DNA of 64,000 bases. It comes from Bradyrhizobium sp. CCGUVB1N3. GTDB taxonomy: Bacteria; Pseudomonadota; Alphaproteobacteria; Rhizobiales; Xanthobacteraceae. This document shows, piece by piece, positions 48,816-58,390 of this stretch. Location: contig NZ_JANADR010000002.1 of NCBI RefSeq assembly GCF_024199925.1, positions 62,001-126,000 on the forward strand, written 5' to 3'. The notes below the pieces were generated by a model that saw only the letters and a program-made list of their open reading frames with translations, did no database searches and was not told where the DNA came from. Numbering within the stretch: the stretch's first letter is position 1; each line of letters starts with the position of its first letter. A program made the position numbers and the translations under genes.

Positions 48816-49997
48816 ATGACATTTGCACCCACTCGCCGCAGCGTCGTCGCGGGCCTCGCCGGCTCGTTCGCCATCAACGCCCGCGCCTTCGCGGCGTCTC
48901 CGCCGCTGCCGTCCTCTCCGGTTTCCCTGAATATCGTCGACGTTGCGGGCAACCTGGCGCTGACGCAGAAGGCGATCGAGGCCTACCGCGCCAAGAATCC
49001 CAAGCTCGTCTCGAAGATCACCTTCACCAAGGCCCCGGCTCCGGAGCTGCCCGGCAAGATCAAGGCGCAACAGGACGCCGGTCGGGTCGACATCGACGGC
49101 GTGCTGACCGGCATCGATGCGCTCTCGGCGGGAGTCGACCAGAACCTCTGGATTCCGACCGTGACCGACTATGCCGACAAGTTGCCGAAACTCGGCGATA
49201 TCTATCTGCCGGGCGCGCGCGCCATGCAGGGGCTCGCGGCAAACCAGGGCGTATGCATCGTGTTCTGTCCCGCAGGTCCGGTGATGGAATATATGCCGGA
49301 GAAGGTGAAGCAGGTGCCGGGGACGGCCGAGGAACTGCTGGCCTGGGCCAAGGCCAATCCCAACCGCTTCATGTACGCCCGTCCCGCCAATTCTGGTCCC
49401 GGCCGCGTCTTCATGATGGGGCTTCCCTACATCCTCGGGGACAAGGACCCGAAGGATCCGAAGGACGGCTGGGACAAGACGTGGTCATACCTCAAAGAGC
49501 TTGGACAATACGTCGAATACTATCCCGCCGGTACGGGCCCGGTGATGAAGGAGCTCGGCGAAGGCTCGCGCGACATGATCCCCTCGCAGATGGGCTGGGA
49601 CATCAACCCGCGTGCGCTCGGCGTTGTGCCGAAAGAAGCGAAGGTGTTCTTCCTGAAGGGCTTCCACTGGATTCTCGACGCCCACTATCTCTGCATCCCC
49701 AAGGGCGTCGGCCCCGACAAGCTCGCGGTGCTGCTTGATCTCATCAACTATCTGCTCGGCAAGGATGCGCAGGCAACCACCTATGACACCGGCTATTTCT
49801 ATCCGGGACCGGCCGTGAAAGACGTCGCGCTGGCGATGGCGCCGCAGGACAGCCAAGACGTCATCAAGGAATTCGGTCGTCCGGAATACGAGGCCGCAAT
49901 CACCGGCAACCCGCAGGAGCTGCCGCTGACACCCGACAAGCTCGTCTACGCCTTCAGCCGTTGGGATGAGCAGATCGGTGCGCAAAAGAAGAAATGA
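48816..49997 (+). CDS. ABC transporter periplasmic solute-binding protein
   Basis: 393 residues from the ATG at 48816, preceded by GAGGGAGAGAGA as ribosome binding site. The N-terminus TRRSVVAGLAGSFAINARAF AAS is a twin-arginine-type signal. The mature part has the type II periplasmic binding fold: DIDGVLTGIDALSAGVDQNL, ANPNRFMYARPANSGPGRVF and an aromatic-rich C-terminal lobe (KGFHWILDAHYLCIPKGV). It resembles extracellular solute-binding proteins of polyamine or iron-type importers. The substrate cannot be fixed. It is first in the transporter operon. Confidence 0.85.
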   Translation: MTFAPTRRSVVAGLAGSFAINARAFAASPPLPSSPVSLNIVDVAGNLALTQKAIEAYRAKNPKLVSKITFTKAPAPELPGKIKAQQDAGRVDIDGVLTGIDALSAGVDQNLWIPTVTDYADKLPKLGDIYLPGARAMQGLAANQGVCIVFCPAGPVMEYMPEKVKQVPGTAEELLAWAKANPNRFMYARPANSGPGRVFMMGLPYILGDKDPKDPKDGWDKTWSYLKELGQYVEYYPAGTGPVMKELGEGSRDMIPSQMGWDINPRALGVVPKEAKVFFLKGFHWILDAHYLCIPKGVGPDKLAVLLDLINYLLGKDAQATTYDTGYFYPGPAVKDVALAMAPQDSQDVIKEFGRPEYEAAITGNPQELPLTPDKLVYAFSRWDEQIGAQKKK

Positions 49998-50064
49998 CGC
50001 CAGGTGGCTGCCCTTGCAGCCGCCCGATGAGATCAGCCCGGTGCTCCCTGGAGTTTCTTAATAC

Positions 50065-51132
50065 ATGTCGATTGCAGGACGTGACTTCCGCGAGCTCCGG
50101 CTCGAGGACCTGAATCGCAGCTTTGGCATGCTGAACGCCCTCAAGAGCGTCAGCCTGAGCATCAAACGGGGTGAGTTCATCGCACTCCTCGGCCCCTCAG
50201 GATGCGGCAAGTCGACTGCGCTCAACTGCCTCGCCGGCCTGCTCACGCTAACCGGCGGCAGCATCTGGCTCGACCAGACCCGGATCGACCGGCTGAAGCC
50301 GGAAGAGCGCGGCTTCGGCATGGTGTTCCAGAACTATGCGCTCTTTCCGCACATGACGGTCCGCCGCAATATTGGTTTCGGTCTCGCCATGCAAGGCAAG
50401 CCGAAGGAGGAGATCGCGCGCAAGGTCGAGGAGGCGCTTGCCATCGTTCGGCTCAGCCAGCAGGGCGACAAGCTCCCGGGCCAGCTTTCGGGCGGCCAGC
50501 AGCAACGCGTCGCGATCGCGCGCGCCATCGTGATCGAGCCGCCGCTGGTTTTGATGGACGAGCCGCTGTCCAACCTCGATGCCAAGCTTCGACTTGAGAT
50601 GCGCGCGGAGATCCGCCGCATCCACGACCTGATCGGCTCGGCCACGATCTATGTCACCCATGACCAGGAAGAGGCACTCTCGATGGCCGACCGCATCGTG
50701 GTCATGCGCGACGGCACGGTGCGCCAGGTTGGCACGCCGCCGGAGCTCTACGCCCGCCCGGCGCATGCCGATGTCGCGGAGTTCATGGGCTATCGCAACG
50801 TGCTGCCCGCGCGCGTGCTCGAGGGCAGCGGCGCCGATGGCATCCACGTATCCGTCGGCGGCGCGGCACTCAAAGGCGTGGCCATCGAACAGTGCCCCGC
50901 CGATCAGGCGATCGTCGCCGTTCGGCCTGACGATCTCAGGCCCGCCAGCGACGGGCCGGTCGCCGCGATCGTGGAGAGCGCGCAGTACCACGGGCGCGAT
51001 TTCTACTGCTCCGGACGCGCCAGCGACGGCACCGAGCTCTATTTCTGCTCGCCGCAGCCGCTACGGAAGGGCGAGAAGGTGCTTTTGGCGGCCGATCCAA
51101 CCCGTGTATTGATCTACGCGGGGGCATCATGA
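50065..51132 (+). CDS. ABC transporter ATPase (PotA/UgpC-like)
   Basis: 355 residues. Walker [13 protein letters not shown]-loop [15 protein letters not shown], signature [14 protein letters not shown], Walker [17 protein letters not shown] and H-loop [11 protein letters not shown] are all intact. A C-terminal TOBE domain ([20 protein letters not shown] onward) is typical of the CUT1/PotA group. It powers import through the two following permeases. Its stop overlaps the start of the next gene (ATGATG). Confidence 0.93.
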   Translation: MSIAGRDFRELRLEDLNRSFGMLNALKSVSLSIKRGEFIALLGPSGCGKSTALNCLAGLLTLTGGSIWLDQTRIDRLKPEERGFGMVFQNYALFPHMTVRRNIGFGLAMQGKPKEEIARKVEEALAIVRLSQQGDKLPGQLSGGQQQRVAIARAIVIEPPLVLMDEPLSNLDAKLRLEMRAEIRRIHDLIGSATIYVTHDQEEALSMADRIVVMRDGTVRQVGTPPELYARPAHADVAEFMGYRNVLPARVLEGSGADGIHVSVGGAALKGVAIEQCPADQAIVAVRPDDLRPASDGPVAAIVESAQYHGRDFYCSGRASDGTELYFCSPQPLRKGEKVLLAADPTRVLIYAGAS

Positions 51133-52058
51133 TGACCCACACCGCCGATCGACTGGCGCGCGCCCCGCAGGAGAGCGCTCAAGACCGGACTCCCTGGCGC
51201 GTCCGGCTCGCGCTCCATGATATCGACGGTGTCACCCTCCTGGTGGTGCCAGCGGTGCTGTTTGTGCTCGGTCTCTTCGCCTATCCGTTCCTCTACGGTC
51301 TGGTGCTGTCGTTCAAGCCGCGCGCCGGAGACTTCCTCGCCAACTACAGAAAGTTCTTCTCTGACCCGTTTCTCTACGACACGATCTACGCGACGTTGCG
51401 GCTCGCGCTGCCGGCGACAATCATCAACGTCCTGATTTCGATTCCGGTCGCGCTCCGCGTGCGCAAGATGCACCGCCGCCGGCTGCTGACGACAATCCTC
51501 GTCATCCCGATCACGCTCGGTACGGTGCTGATCGCCGAGGGCCTGCTCAACTATCTCGGCCCGCAGGGCTGGCTCAATCGCACGCTGATGCTGTTCGGTG
51601 TGATCAGCACGCCGCTGCGGCTGGTGCACAACTACGCCGGCGTGATGCTCTCCCTGATCCTGTCCGGCTTCCCCTTCACCTTTCTGTTGACACTCTCCTA
51701 TATCACCGGGATCGACACCTCGCTCGAACAAGCCGCCGCCACGCTCGGGGCGACGGCGCGGGCGCGCTTCCGCTATATCGTGCTGCCGCTGCTGGTACAG
51801 GGGCTCGCTGTCAACTTCTGCCTGTCTTTCGTTCAGACCTTTTCAGTGTTTCCGTCCGCGGTGCTGCTTGGAGCGCCGGCCGGCGACACAAGGGTGATCT
51901 CGATCGCGGCCTATCAGGCGGCGTACGAGCAGTACGACACCTCCATGGCCTCGGCGATCGCAATGATCATGGGCTTCGTGCAACTCGCCGTCGTCCTGCT
52001 GGCGCTCGCCGGGCGCAGCCTGTTCTACCGTGGTGCCGCAGGCGGCGGAAAGGGCTAG
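51129..52058 (+). CDS. ABC transporter permease 1 (PotB-like)
   Basis: 309 residues with about six hydrophobic segments, the first LLVVPAVLFVLGLFAYPFLY. The EAA loop that docks on the ATPase reads EQAAATLGATARARFRYIVL PLL. It overlaps the ATPase gene by 4 nt and is followed after 15 nt by permease 2, so one transcript and one complex are expected in the inner membrane. Confidence 0.9.
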   Translation: MMTHTADRLARAPQESAQDRTPWRVRLALHDIDGVTLLVVPAVLFVLGLFAYPFLYGLVLSFKPRAGDFLANYRKFFSDPFLYDTIYATLRLALPATIINVLISIPVALRVRKMHRRRLLTTILVIPITLGTVLIAEGLLNYLGPQGWLNRTLMLFGVISTPLRLVHNYAGVMLSLILSGFPFTFLLTLSYITGIDTSLEQAAATLGATARARFRYIVLPLLVQGLAVNFCLSFVQTFSVFPSAVLLGAPAGDTRVISIAAYQAAYEQYDTSMASAIAMIMGFVQLAVVLLALAGRSLFYRGAAGGGKG

Positions 52059-52073
52059 AGGAACGACAAGACA

Positions 52074-52916
52074 ATGGGCCAGGACAAGACCATCTCCGAA
52101 CGGCTGTGGGCCGCCGCGATCTGGGCGGGCGTTCTCTTCTTCATCATGAACTTCATGGCGATGATTGCGACCGTCGTGATCAACTCCTTCGGCACACGGT
52201 GGCTCGGAACGTGGCTGCCGGCCGGCTATACCACTCGCTGGTATCGCTCGGCGTGGGACGAATTCCAACTCGCTGATGTCTTGGTCACGACGTTCCAGGT
52301 GGTCGGCGCTGTCGTGCTGCTATCGGGACTGTTCGGCGTGCCCGCAGCCTATGCCCTGGCCCGCCGCAACTTCCCCGGCAAGCAACTCGTCATCCTGTTG
52401 TTCCTGCTCCCCCTGATGATCCCGCCGATCACGTTCGGCATTCCGCTCGCGACCGTGCTCTATCAGCTCGGTGCCGGCGGAACGCTTTCGGGCGTCATCA
52501 TTGCCAACCTCGTGCCGACCGTGCCCTTCGTCATCCTCGTGATGATCCCCTTTATCGAGCAAGTCGACCCGCGAATCGAAGCCGCAGCCCGTGTGTTCGG
52601 CGCCGGGACCGGGCGGCTCTTCGTCTACGTCCTCGTTCCGCTGCTCGCGCCGGGCATCCTGGCCGCGCTGCTGCTGGTGCTGGTACGCACGATTGCAATG
52701 TTCGAACTGACGTTCTTTACCGCCGGGCCCGACAGTCAGACGCTGGTTGTCGCGCTATACTACGCCGTCTATGCAGCGGGCGTGAGGGCGGGCCAGTCGA
52801 TCGACGCGATGGCCGTCATCTACATGATCACCACGCTGGTCTGGCTCCTGATCGCGCTGCGTTTCGTCGATCCCACCCAAATGGTCGCCCGCGCGAAGCA
52901 GGAGGCGACGCGGTAG
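52074..52916 (+). CDS. ABC transporter permease 2 (PotC-like)
   Basis: 280 residues, inner-membrane segments beginning WAGVLFFIMNFMAMIATVVI. The EAA-type loop is EAAARVFGAGTGRLFVYVLV PLL. It starts after GAGGAACG. It is the last gene of the cassette; just beyond it lies an unrelated ATPase fragment and the dispersed repeat. Confidence 0.9.
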   Translation: MGQDKTISERLWAAAIWAGVLFFIMNFMAMIATVVINSFGTRWLGTWLPAGYTTRWYRSAWDEFQLADVLVTTFQVVGAVVLLSGLFGVPAAYALARRNFPGKQLVILLFLLPLMIPPITFGIPLATVLYQLGAGGTLSGVIIANLVPTVPFVILVMIPFIEQVDPRIEAAARVFGAGTGRLFVYVLVPLLAPGILAALLLVLVRTIAMFELTFFTAGPDSQTLVVALYYAVYAAGVRAGQSIDAMAVIYMITTLVWLLIALRFVDPTQMVARAKQEATR

Positions 52917-52924
52917 TACAAGGT

Positions 52925-53031
52925 GCCCACGGCAGTCCAACACCAGCGATTGGGCGGATACATCGAGTGCCGAGACTGGCTCGTCGACGGCGAGTTTCGG
53001 CCGCAACACCAGCGCCCGCGCTATCCCGAGG
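52925..53031 (-). pseudogene. oligopeptide-type ABC ATPase fragment
   Basis: The minus strand reads LGIARALVLRPKLAVDEPVS and then ALDVSAQS, the signature-to-Walker-B block of Dpp/Opp ATPases (one residue shorter than VADEP). It is about 35 residues, cut at 53032 by repeat copy c. Confidence 0.65.
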
Positions 53032-53156
53032 TGTGAATGCTGATCGAAAAATGACCCCCATCGGCGTCGTCGGGCCCCTTTCAGGCCATTGATTTCATTG
53101 AATTGAAATGATGGACCCCCACGCCGATCATGGTTGAGACCCCACGCCGAAACACA
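53032..53156 (+). repeat. dispersed 125-bp repeat, copy c
   Basis: TGTGAATGCTGATCGAAAAA at the left and CGCCGAAACACA at the right; one base shorter than b and d (GATGGACCC for GATGGGACC). It abuts the Opp ATPase fragment. Confidence 0.9.
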
Positions 53157-53275
53157 GTCTACGACCCGTCGGGGCGCATTTCTAATCCTCGAGGCGTAGA
53201 AAGCGATTTGAGCGGACAAGACGACAAGATGAACGTGCGCGTAATGATCGTCCCAAGGTAGTGGCCGGTGAAGGC

Positions 53276-54154
53276 TTACTCAGTGACAGGCATTCCCGGC
53301 GGCATCTTTCGCTGGTAAGCGCCGCAGTGCTCGACAAATGGACAGGTCGGGTTTTCTGGCTTTTCAAACCATTGGTAAGAAATGCATCGCCCGCTGTTGA
53401 AACTAAGAGGCTCCGTTGGATCGAGATACCTCATTAGGATGCGGCCCTCGACGAAACCGCAGACTTGCTGCTCAAGCGTAGGCTTCAATGTCGAATTGAG
53501 TTTATGAAAAACGAGACCGATGAAGGCGTTCAGTTTTTCGGTGGTGTCCGCGAGCCGAGCAAACACATCGTCGACAATGTACGGGCCTCCGTTCAATTTC
53601 ATGCCCGCATGCATATAATTAACTGCGCTGGTCTTTTGATCCAGCCAGCATTGGCCAGTGGCAAGGTGGGTAAGTTCGTCGCGCCAGTAGAGTAGGCCAT
53701 TGTACCAATGGGCTGCCCTGAATGCGTCCTTGATCTCCTCGGGAAAGGTGCCGGTCACTTTGTCGATGTTCTGGAAGAGCTTCCTGGTTGAATTGGGAAG
53801 TGACCGCGAACCTGCGCCGTATGCAGCGCGGAGGACTTTGACAGTGCAGTCCACCGACGAGTAGAGCTCCAGAACCGACCCTTCGATAACGGCTGAAAGT
53901 TCGTGCGAGTTTAGGGCTGGCGTGAAGCCGTTTTTATTTAGTTCATCATGATCAAGATCGAGGCCGGGCCGCAACTTGACTGCGAGGGCTTGCAGCGTGA
54001 TCGCTTTGCGGAAATGATTTGCGACACCGCTTACGGCGCGGCGGTCACGGTCGGAAAACTTGTAGGTCCCCCCGTAAAAACTGGCAAAGCGGTCGACCTC
54101 GCCCCATTGCTCGGGCGCAAAAACGCGGACAGCCGGTAGCGTTTGCGGTTCCAT
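53276..54154 (-). CDS. HEPN-like hypothetical protein
   Basis: 292 residues from the ATG at 54154; the open frame extends to a TTG at 54265. It is mostly helical, with no signal peptide. The key feature is LLYWRDELTHLATG (about residue 170-185), an R-x4-H motif inside a helix as in HEPN RNases and their relatives. Surrounding text (LELYSSVDCTVKVLRAAYG; FIGLVFHKLNSTLKPTLEQQ) fits a HEPN-type four-helix bundle. The C-terminus has Cys/His-rich FVEHCGAYQRKMPPG. I do not recognise the family by name. With a second HEPN-like fragment next door, a defence role is possible. Function unproven. Confidence 0.6.
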   Translation of the reverse strand: MEPQTLPAVRVFAPEQWGEVDRFASFYGGTYKFSDRDRRAVSGVANHFRKAITLQALAVKLRPGLDLDHDELNKNGFTPALNSHELSAVIEGSVLELYSSVDCTVKVLRAAYGAGSRSLPNSTRKLFQNIDKVTGTFPEEIKDAFRAAHWYNGLLYWRDELTHLATGQCWLDQKTSAVNYMHAGMKLNGGPYIVDDVFARLADTTEKLNAFIGLVFHKLNSTLKPTLEQQVCGFVEGRILMRYLDPTEPLSFNSGRCISYQWFEKPENPTCPFVEHCGAYQRKMPPGMPVTE

Positions 54155-54413
54155 GACCCACAGATGCTTATCACAAAAGGCGTGGCATGTGGACGGGCCC
54201 GTCTGCAGGCTCCCCGGGGGACGATATGTGACGATACGGCCTTCAGCCCTGTCGTAATCCGTCAAGCTCGGCTATTCTGCAACTGTACCTGACGCCGTGC
54301 ATTTTTTTAGGCTGTAGCAAGATCGAGGTGATCAGTTCGGTCACATCGAAGGCCCCCAGCGAGAGCAATAGGATTGGCAGTCGTAAACCGAGGTGCCGTG
54401 CTAAATTTCACAA

Positions 54414-54777
54414 TCACGACTTGGCTATAACCGATGCGGCCACACGCTTCATGTTGTCCGGAAAGTTGCTGATATACCATTTATAATGTGAAAGACTGTA
54501 GCCTTCTTTGGCCCAGCGCTCCGCGTCCCAGATGAGAAGCTCCGACACGCCGAAGACGAATTCCAGCGTGTTGGTGAAGAAAGGCGCGAGGGTAAACATG
54601 TCTTCCGTTGACATGTTGACCGGGCTCCCGTGAACGAAGAAGTTGCGCGCCCGAACGCCATGCGCAATAGCGTCCGGCATACCCGGCAGCCGTGACGCAA
54701 TGCTCTCCGGCACGGTCGCCCACCGCTGGAGAACCTTGTTACGAAGATTGAGGCCTCGCACAAGTCCAAGATTATTG
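54414..54777 (-). pseudogene. HEPN-domain protein, 5'-truncated by IS256
   Basis: The C-terminal 120 residues include GMPDAIAHGVRARNFFVHGS, with the RNFFVH core fitting the HEPN R(N)x3-4H motif, then LEFVFGVSELLIWDAERWA. The N-terminal part is lost where IS256 copy 2 begins at 54778. Because a 1-bp loss removes the IS256 stop codon, the transposase frame now reads into this fragment as one 259-residue ORF. Confidence 0.55.
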
Positions 54778-55163
54778 GAGCTATGGCTGATTCTGGGTGA
54801 CGCGGCCTGATCGGCGGCGTGGCTTTCAGCGGTCGGAATGACCTCGATGCCGTCGGTGAACTTTACACCGGCGATGACCTTCGGCAACTGATTTGTTCCT
54901 TTCAGTCGGCGCCAGGTCTTCGATGCAGCGTCGATCAACTTGAACACCATCAGCTTGGCGGTTTTCGGCGAGAGCGATCCTTTCGTTCGCTCCGTGCGAT
55001 GCCGCACCGTGGCGAACACGCTCTCGATCGGATTCGAGGTGCGCAGATGAACCCAATGCTCGGCAGGGAAGTCGAAGAATGTGAGCAGCGCCTCACGATC
55101 CTTGATCAAGCACTCGACCGCAGGTCCGTATTTGGCACGGTATTTCTCGACGAAGGTGTCGAT
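54778..55163 (-). mobile_element. IS256-family element, partial copy 2
   Basis: The 3' third of the same IS256 as copies 1, 3 and 4, starting at the GAGCTATGGCTGATTCTGGG end and including NPIESVFATVRHRTERTKG. It is cut at 55163 by repeat copy d. The stop region reads GCCGCCGATC instead of GCCGCCTGATC, so the stop is lost. Confidence 0.9.
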
Positions 55164-55289
55164 TGTGAATGCTGATCGAAAAATGACCCCCATCGGCGTC
55201 GTCGGGACCCCTTCAGGCCATTGATTTCATTGAATTGAAACGATGGGACCCCCATGCCGATCATGGTTGAGACCCCACGCCGAAACACA
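55164..55289 (+). repeat. dispersed 126-bp repeat, copy d
   Basis: TGTGAATGCTGATCGAAAAA at the left and CGCCGAAACACA at the right. It replaces the 5' two-thirds of IS256 copy 2. Beyond it, 55290-55425 holds no recognisable gene. Confidence 0.9.
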
Positions 55290-56441
55290 CACAAGACTAA
55301 GATGCATTAGTCAGACACATCTAGATCAGACGGCGCGGCGGATGTAACCGGCCTGATGATCGTAATGAGAACCCCGACGCAAGTGCGCCGGGGTGCTCAT
55401 GCGACCGCGCCTAGAGCAACGCGCATCACCGGCTGAGCTGTTCAAAGCTCCCATCCTCAAAGAGCAGTTTCCTAGGAGAAAACTTGATCTTTAAGTTTTC
55501 GAGGGTGGCGTTCCGCAGCCGCTGATGCGAGTCCATGAACTGATTGAATTTGAGTTTGCCGTTCCAACCCAGCGTCGCTCCAGCGCTCACTCGATCATTA
55601 ATAGCCAAAAGAGATGAATGAATTTCGTTATCTAACAAGTCGGTGAAAGTTAGCGTGCCGTCGAACGCTCTGATGTCTTTCTTACCGATATTTTCTATCG
55701 TCAATGAAAATGTAATGTCGTCCTCGAAGTCACTTTTCATAGGGTCTGAGCTCTTAAACCCCTTGCGCGTCAAAGCGACCTTAAATGGTGATGGAAGCGG
55801 AACGGGCGCTGATGAACTGTTCGACGCAACCAGACTCGATCCGGCTATCCTGCTTGAAGCCGACAGAGGTATGGAAGGGGCGGCCGGCTTCTTATCTAAT
55901 GCATTGGCGAATGCTTCCTTGGGGAGCATGAGACGGCTCAGGCGCCACGTCCCGTCCCATTTGAACAGAAGTAAGAATGGGTCTTGACTGGTCTTTTCGT
56001 TCCGTAGTTGGACCTTGAAGGTAAGCGGGCCGCCGTCGAAGAATGCGTATTCAATAATGGATAGATCGACCCTGTCACCACTGCTTCTGTCGCCGGTGTT
56101 GCTCCCTTTTGTTTGTCTTTTTTGGCCGACAAGAGCAGCCATTCCCTGCGGCGTTATGTACCCGTCGATCATCTGATTTACGATGGCAGGTGCTAGAGCG
56201 ACTGCTAAGCCGGAGGCTAGAGAGTTCCCACTGTGTGAGAGTTTCTGCAAAACCATCGCGTTAAGATCAGCTCGCAGACCTGCGCGAAGCTGATCCCAAT
56301 CAACGCGGGTTTCGAGTGCACGCGCGTCGCCGTCTTTCATTGCGGTCAACAATCCGTAGGCCGCGTAATAAGGCCAGGCGATCCAAAACAGCACGAAAGT
56401 GAATAGGCAGAGAGCAATTCTACCCTTCGTGCCGATCAGCC

Positions 56442-57835
56442 GAGCTATGGCCGAAACTGGGTGATGACGGGTTGAGAGAGGCGGCGTATCGAGGCGGGTG
56501 TCGAGCCTGCCAGAACCTCAAGGAGAGCGATACGCCATGAACGAGACTACCAAGATTCTCCCCTTCCGTCAGCGGTCGGCGGTTGACGATCCACTGACAG
56601 AAATCCTGCGCAATGGAGCCCGTGATCTGCTCGCCAGGGCGGTCGAAATCGAACTGCAGGCGTTTCTGGAGACGACGGCGGAGCTGAAGCTGCCGGGTGG
56701 CCGCGCCCGTGTGGTCCGGCACGGCCATGGCCCTACGCGCAAGATTGCCACGGGGATCGGCGCAATCGAGGTCGCCCGGCCCAAGGTGAGAGACCGCGGC
56801 GCCAGCTCAGCCGATCGGATCCGCTTCAGCTCGGCGATCCTGCCGCTGTGGGCGCGGCGGACGAAGAGCCTGGATGCCCTGCTGCCGATCCTTTACCTGC
56901 GCGGCATCTCGACCGGCGACTTCCAGGAGGCGCTGTCGGCGCTGCTCGGCAAGGACGCGCCGAACCTGTCGCCGTCGGTGATTGCACGCCTGACGGCCGA
57001 CTGGCAGGCCGAGTACGAGCGTTGGCAGCGACGTGACCTGTCGGCGCGGCGCTACGTCTATCTGTGGGCCGATGGGGTTTATTTGCAGGCCCGGATGGAG
57101 GATCACAGCGAATGTATCCTGGTGCTGGTCGGCGCGACGCCGGAGGGCCGCAAGGAATTGGTCGGCTTCCAGGTCGGCGCCCGCGAGAGCGCCCAGAGTT
57201 GGCGTGAGCTCTTGATCGATGTGAAGCAGCGCGGCCTGCGGATCGCTCCCCAAGTGGCGGTCGGTGACGGCGCGCTGGGGTTCTGGAAGGCCCTCGACGA
57301 GGTCTTCCCTGGCACGCGCCACCAGCGGTGCTGGTGCCACAAAGTCAGCAACGTGCTCGACAAGGTCGCCAAATCCGTGCAGCGCGCGATGAAGAACGAT
57401 CTGCGGAACGTCTATCTGGCGCCGAGCCGGGCGAAAGCCGAAACCGCGATCGACACCTTCGTCGAGAAATACCGTGCCAAATACGGACCTGCGGTCGAGT
57501 GCTTGATCAAGGATCGTGAGGTGCTGCTCGCGTTCTTCGACTTCCCTGCCGAGCATTGGGTTCATCTGCGCACCTCGAATCCGATCGAGAGCGTGTTCGC
57601 CACGGTGCGGCATCGCACGGAGCGAACGAAAGGATCGCTCTCGCCGAAAACCGCCAAGCTGATGGTGTTCAAGTTGATCGACGCTGCATCGAAGACCTGG
57701 CGCCGACTGAAAGGAACAAATCAGTTGCCGAAGGTCATCGCCGGTGTAAAGTTTACTGACGGCATCGAGGTCATTCCGACCGCTGAAAGCCACGCCGCCT
57801 GATCAGGCCGCGTCACCCAGAATCAGCCATAGCTC
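56442..57835 (+). mobile_element. IS256-family element, complete copy 3 (1394 bp)
   Basis: Ends GAGCTATGGCCGAAACTGGG and, at the right, GGCTGATTCT-type inverted end closing in CCATAGCTC. It is flanked by a perfect 9-bp duplication CGATCAGCC (56433-56441 and 57836-57844). The transposase is intact. It is the only complete, apparently active copy of four in the window. Confidence 0.96.
56537..57802 (+). CDS. IS256 (mutator-type) transposase, intact
   Basis: 421 residues from MNETTKILPF, with AGGAG upstream. DDE residues: Asp in YLWADGVYLQAR, Asp in VAVGDGALGFWKALDEVF, and Glu in NPIESVFATVRHRT. RHQRCWCHKVSNVLDKV is the conserved C-x-C-H block of the family. Likely the source of the defective copies. 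Confidence 0.95.
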   Translation: MNETTKILPFRQRSAVDDPLTEILRNGARDLLARAVEIELQAFLETTAELKLPGGRARVVRHGHGPTRKIATGIGAIEVARPKVRDRGASSADRIRFSSAILPLWARRTKSLDALLPILYLRGISTGDFQEALSALLGKDAPNLSPSVIARLTADWQAEYERWQRRDLSARRYVYLWADGVYLQARMEDHSECILVLVGATPEGRKELVGFQVGARESAQSWRELLIDVKQRGLRIAPQVAVGDGALGFWKALDEVFPGTRHQRCWCHKVSNVLDKVAKSVQRAMKNDLRNVYLAPSRAKAETAIDTFVEKYRAKYGPAVECLIKDREVLLAFFDFPAEHWVHLRTSNPIESVFATVRHRTERTKGSLSPKTAKLMVFKLIDAASKTWRRLKGTNQLPKVIAGVKFTDGIEVIPTAESHAA

Positions 57836-58110
57836 CGATCAGCCTAATGGTCGTCTCTTCGTCGAACCGGCTTGGCGTAGAAGTAGTCATGGCTGCAAAA
57901 TGCCTCCGCCTCCCCGATTGACAGGCTCCTGTTTGGCCGTGGGTGATTGTTGTCGTTACCTCAAGACCACCAGTGGCTGCATGATGCCGATCATCCCGAA
58001 CAAGCGGTAGGTCGGGTGTCTACCATTAAGAGGTACCTAAGCGGGTCGCCTTCTTTCTCTTCGAAGATCATCGAAGTAGACAGAAACGTAACATCAGACG
58101 ATTTGTAGCA

Positions 58111-58275
58111 ATGGCTGTGCTCCCGTTTCGGCGCATCCGCGCGTTTCCAATCTGGCTGATGATCCTCGGCGGATATGCAGTTCTTGCGTTTTTGGCGTGG
58201 CAACGCGCACCGCAAACGCTGACACACTCAGCTGCACCACCACTCCAAGCCGCACCGTATCAGGCGATCAGGTGA
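58111..58275 (+). CDS. small membrane protein, 54 aa
   Basis: AVLPFRRIRAFPIWLMILGG then YAVLAFLAWQRAPQTL: one transmembrane helix followed by a Pro/Ala-rich tail, stop at 58275. No clear ribosome binding site. The region 57891-58110 before it shows no gene. Confidence 0.4.
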   Translation: MAVLPFRRIRAFPIWLMILGGYAVLAFLAWQRAPQTLTHSAAPPLQAAPYQAIR

Positions 58276-58390
58276 CGTGATTGCGATCCGGTCGGATCGT
58301 TGGGCGATCGGCGGATGCACCTGATCCCAACGATCCGGGGCTTCCTTGCCTGTGTGGGGCTGTCGTTCTTACGAGATGCCGTCGGCGCGG

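Larger units (their letters stand above)
55426..57890 (-). pseudogene. DUF2939 membrane-anchored protein, split by IS256 copy 3
   Basis: Joining 57890-57836 to 56432-55426 (removing the IS and one copy of the 9-bp duplication) gives one 353-residue frame: TTSTPSRFDEETTIRLIGTK, then a membrane anchor IALCLFTFVLFWIAWPYYAA, then the DUF2939 motif MKDGDARALETRVDWDQLR and a helical domain. After a Ser/Pro/Ala linker (SSRIAGSSLVASNSSSAPVP) comes a beta-rich C-terminal domain (DITFSLTIENIGKKDI; GKLKFNQFMDSHQRLRN). Known family members are membrane-anchored proteins of unknown role. As found, the gene is interrupted 18 codons from its start. An internal start could yield a version lacking the first residues (open from 56394). 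Confidence 0.82.

Noticed and set aside
48020..52916. The GntR/ABC transporter cassette as a novel system
   Set aside because: Gene order, lengths and motifs are those of an ordinary regulator plus polyamine-type importer; it is interesting only as intact host DNA within a degraded region.
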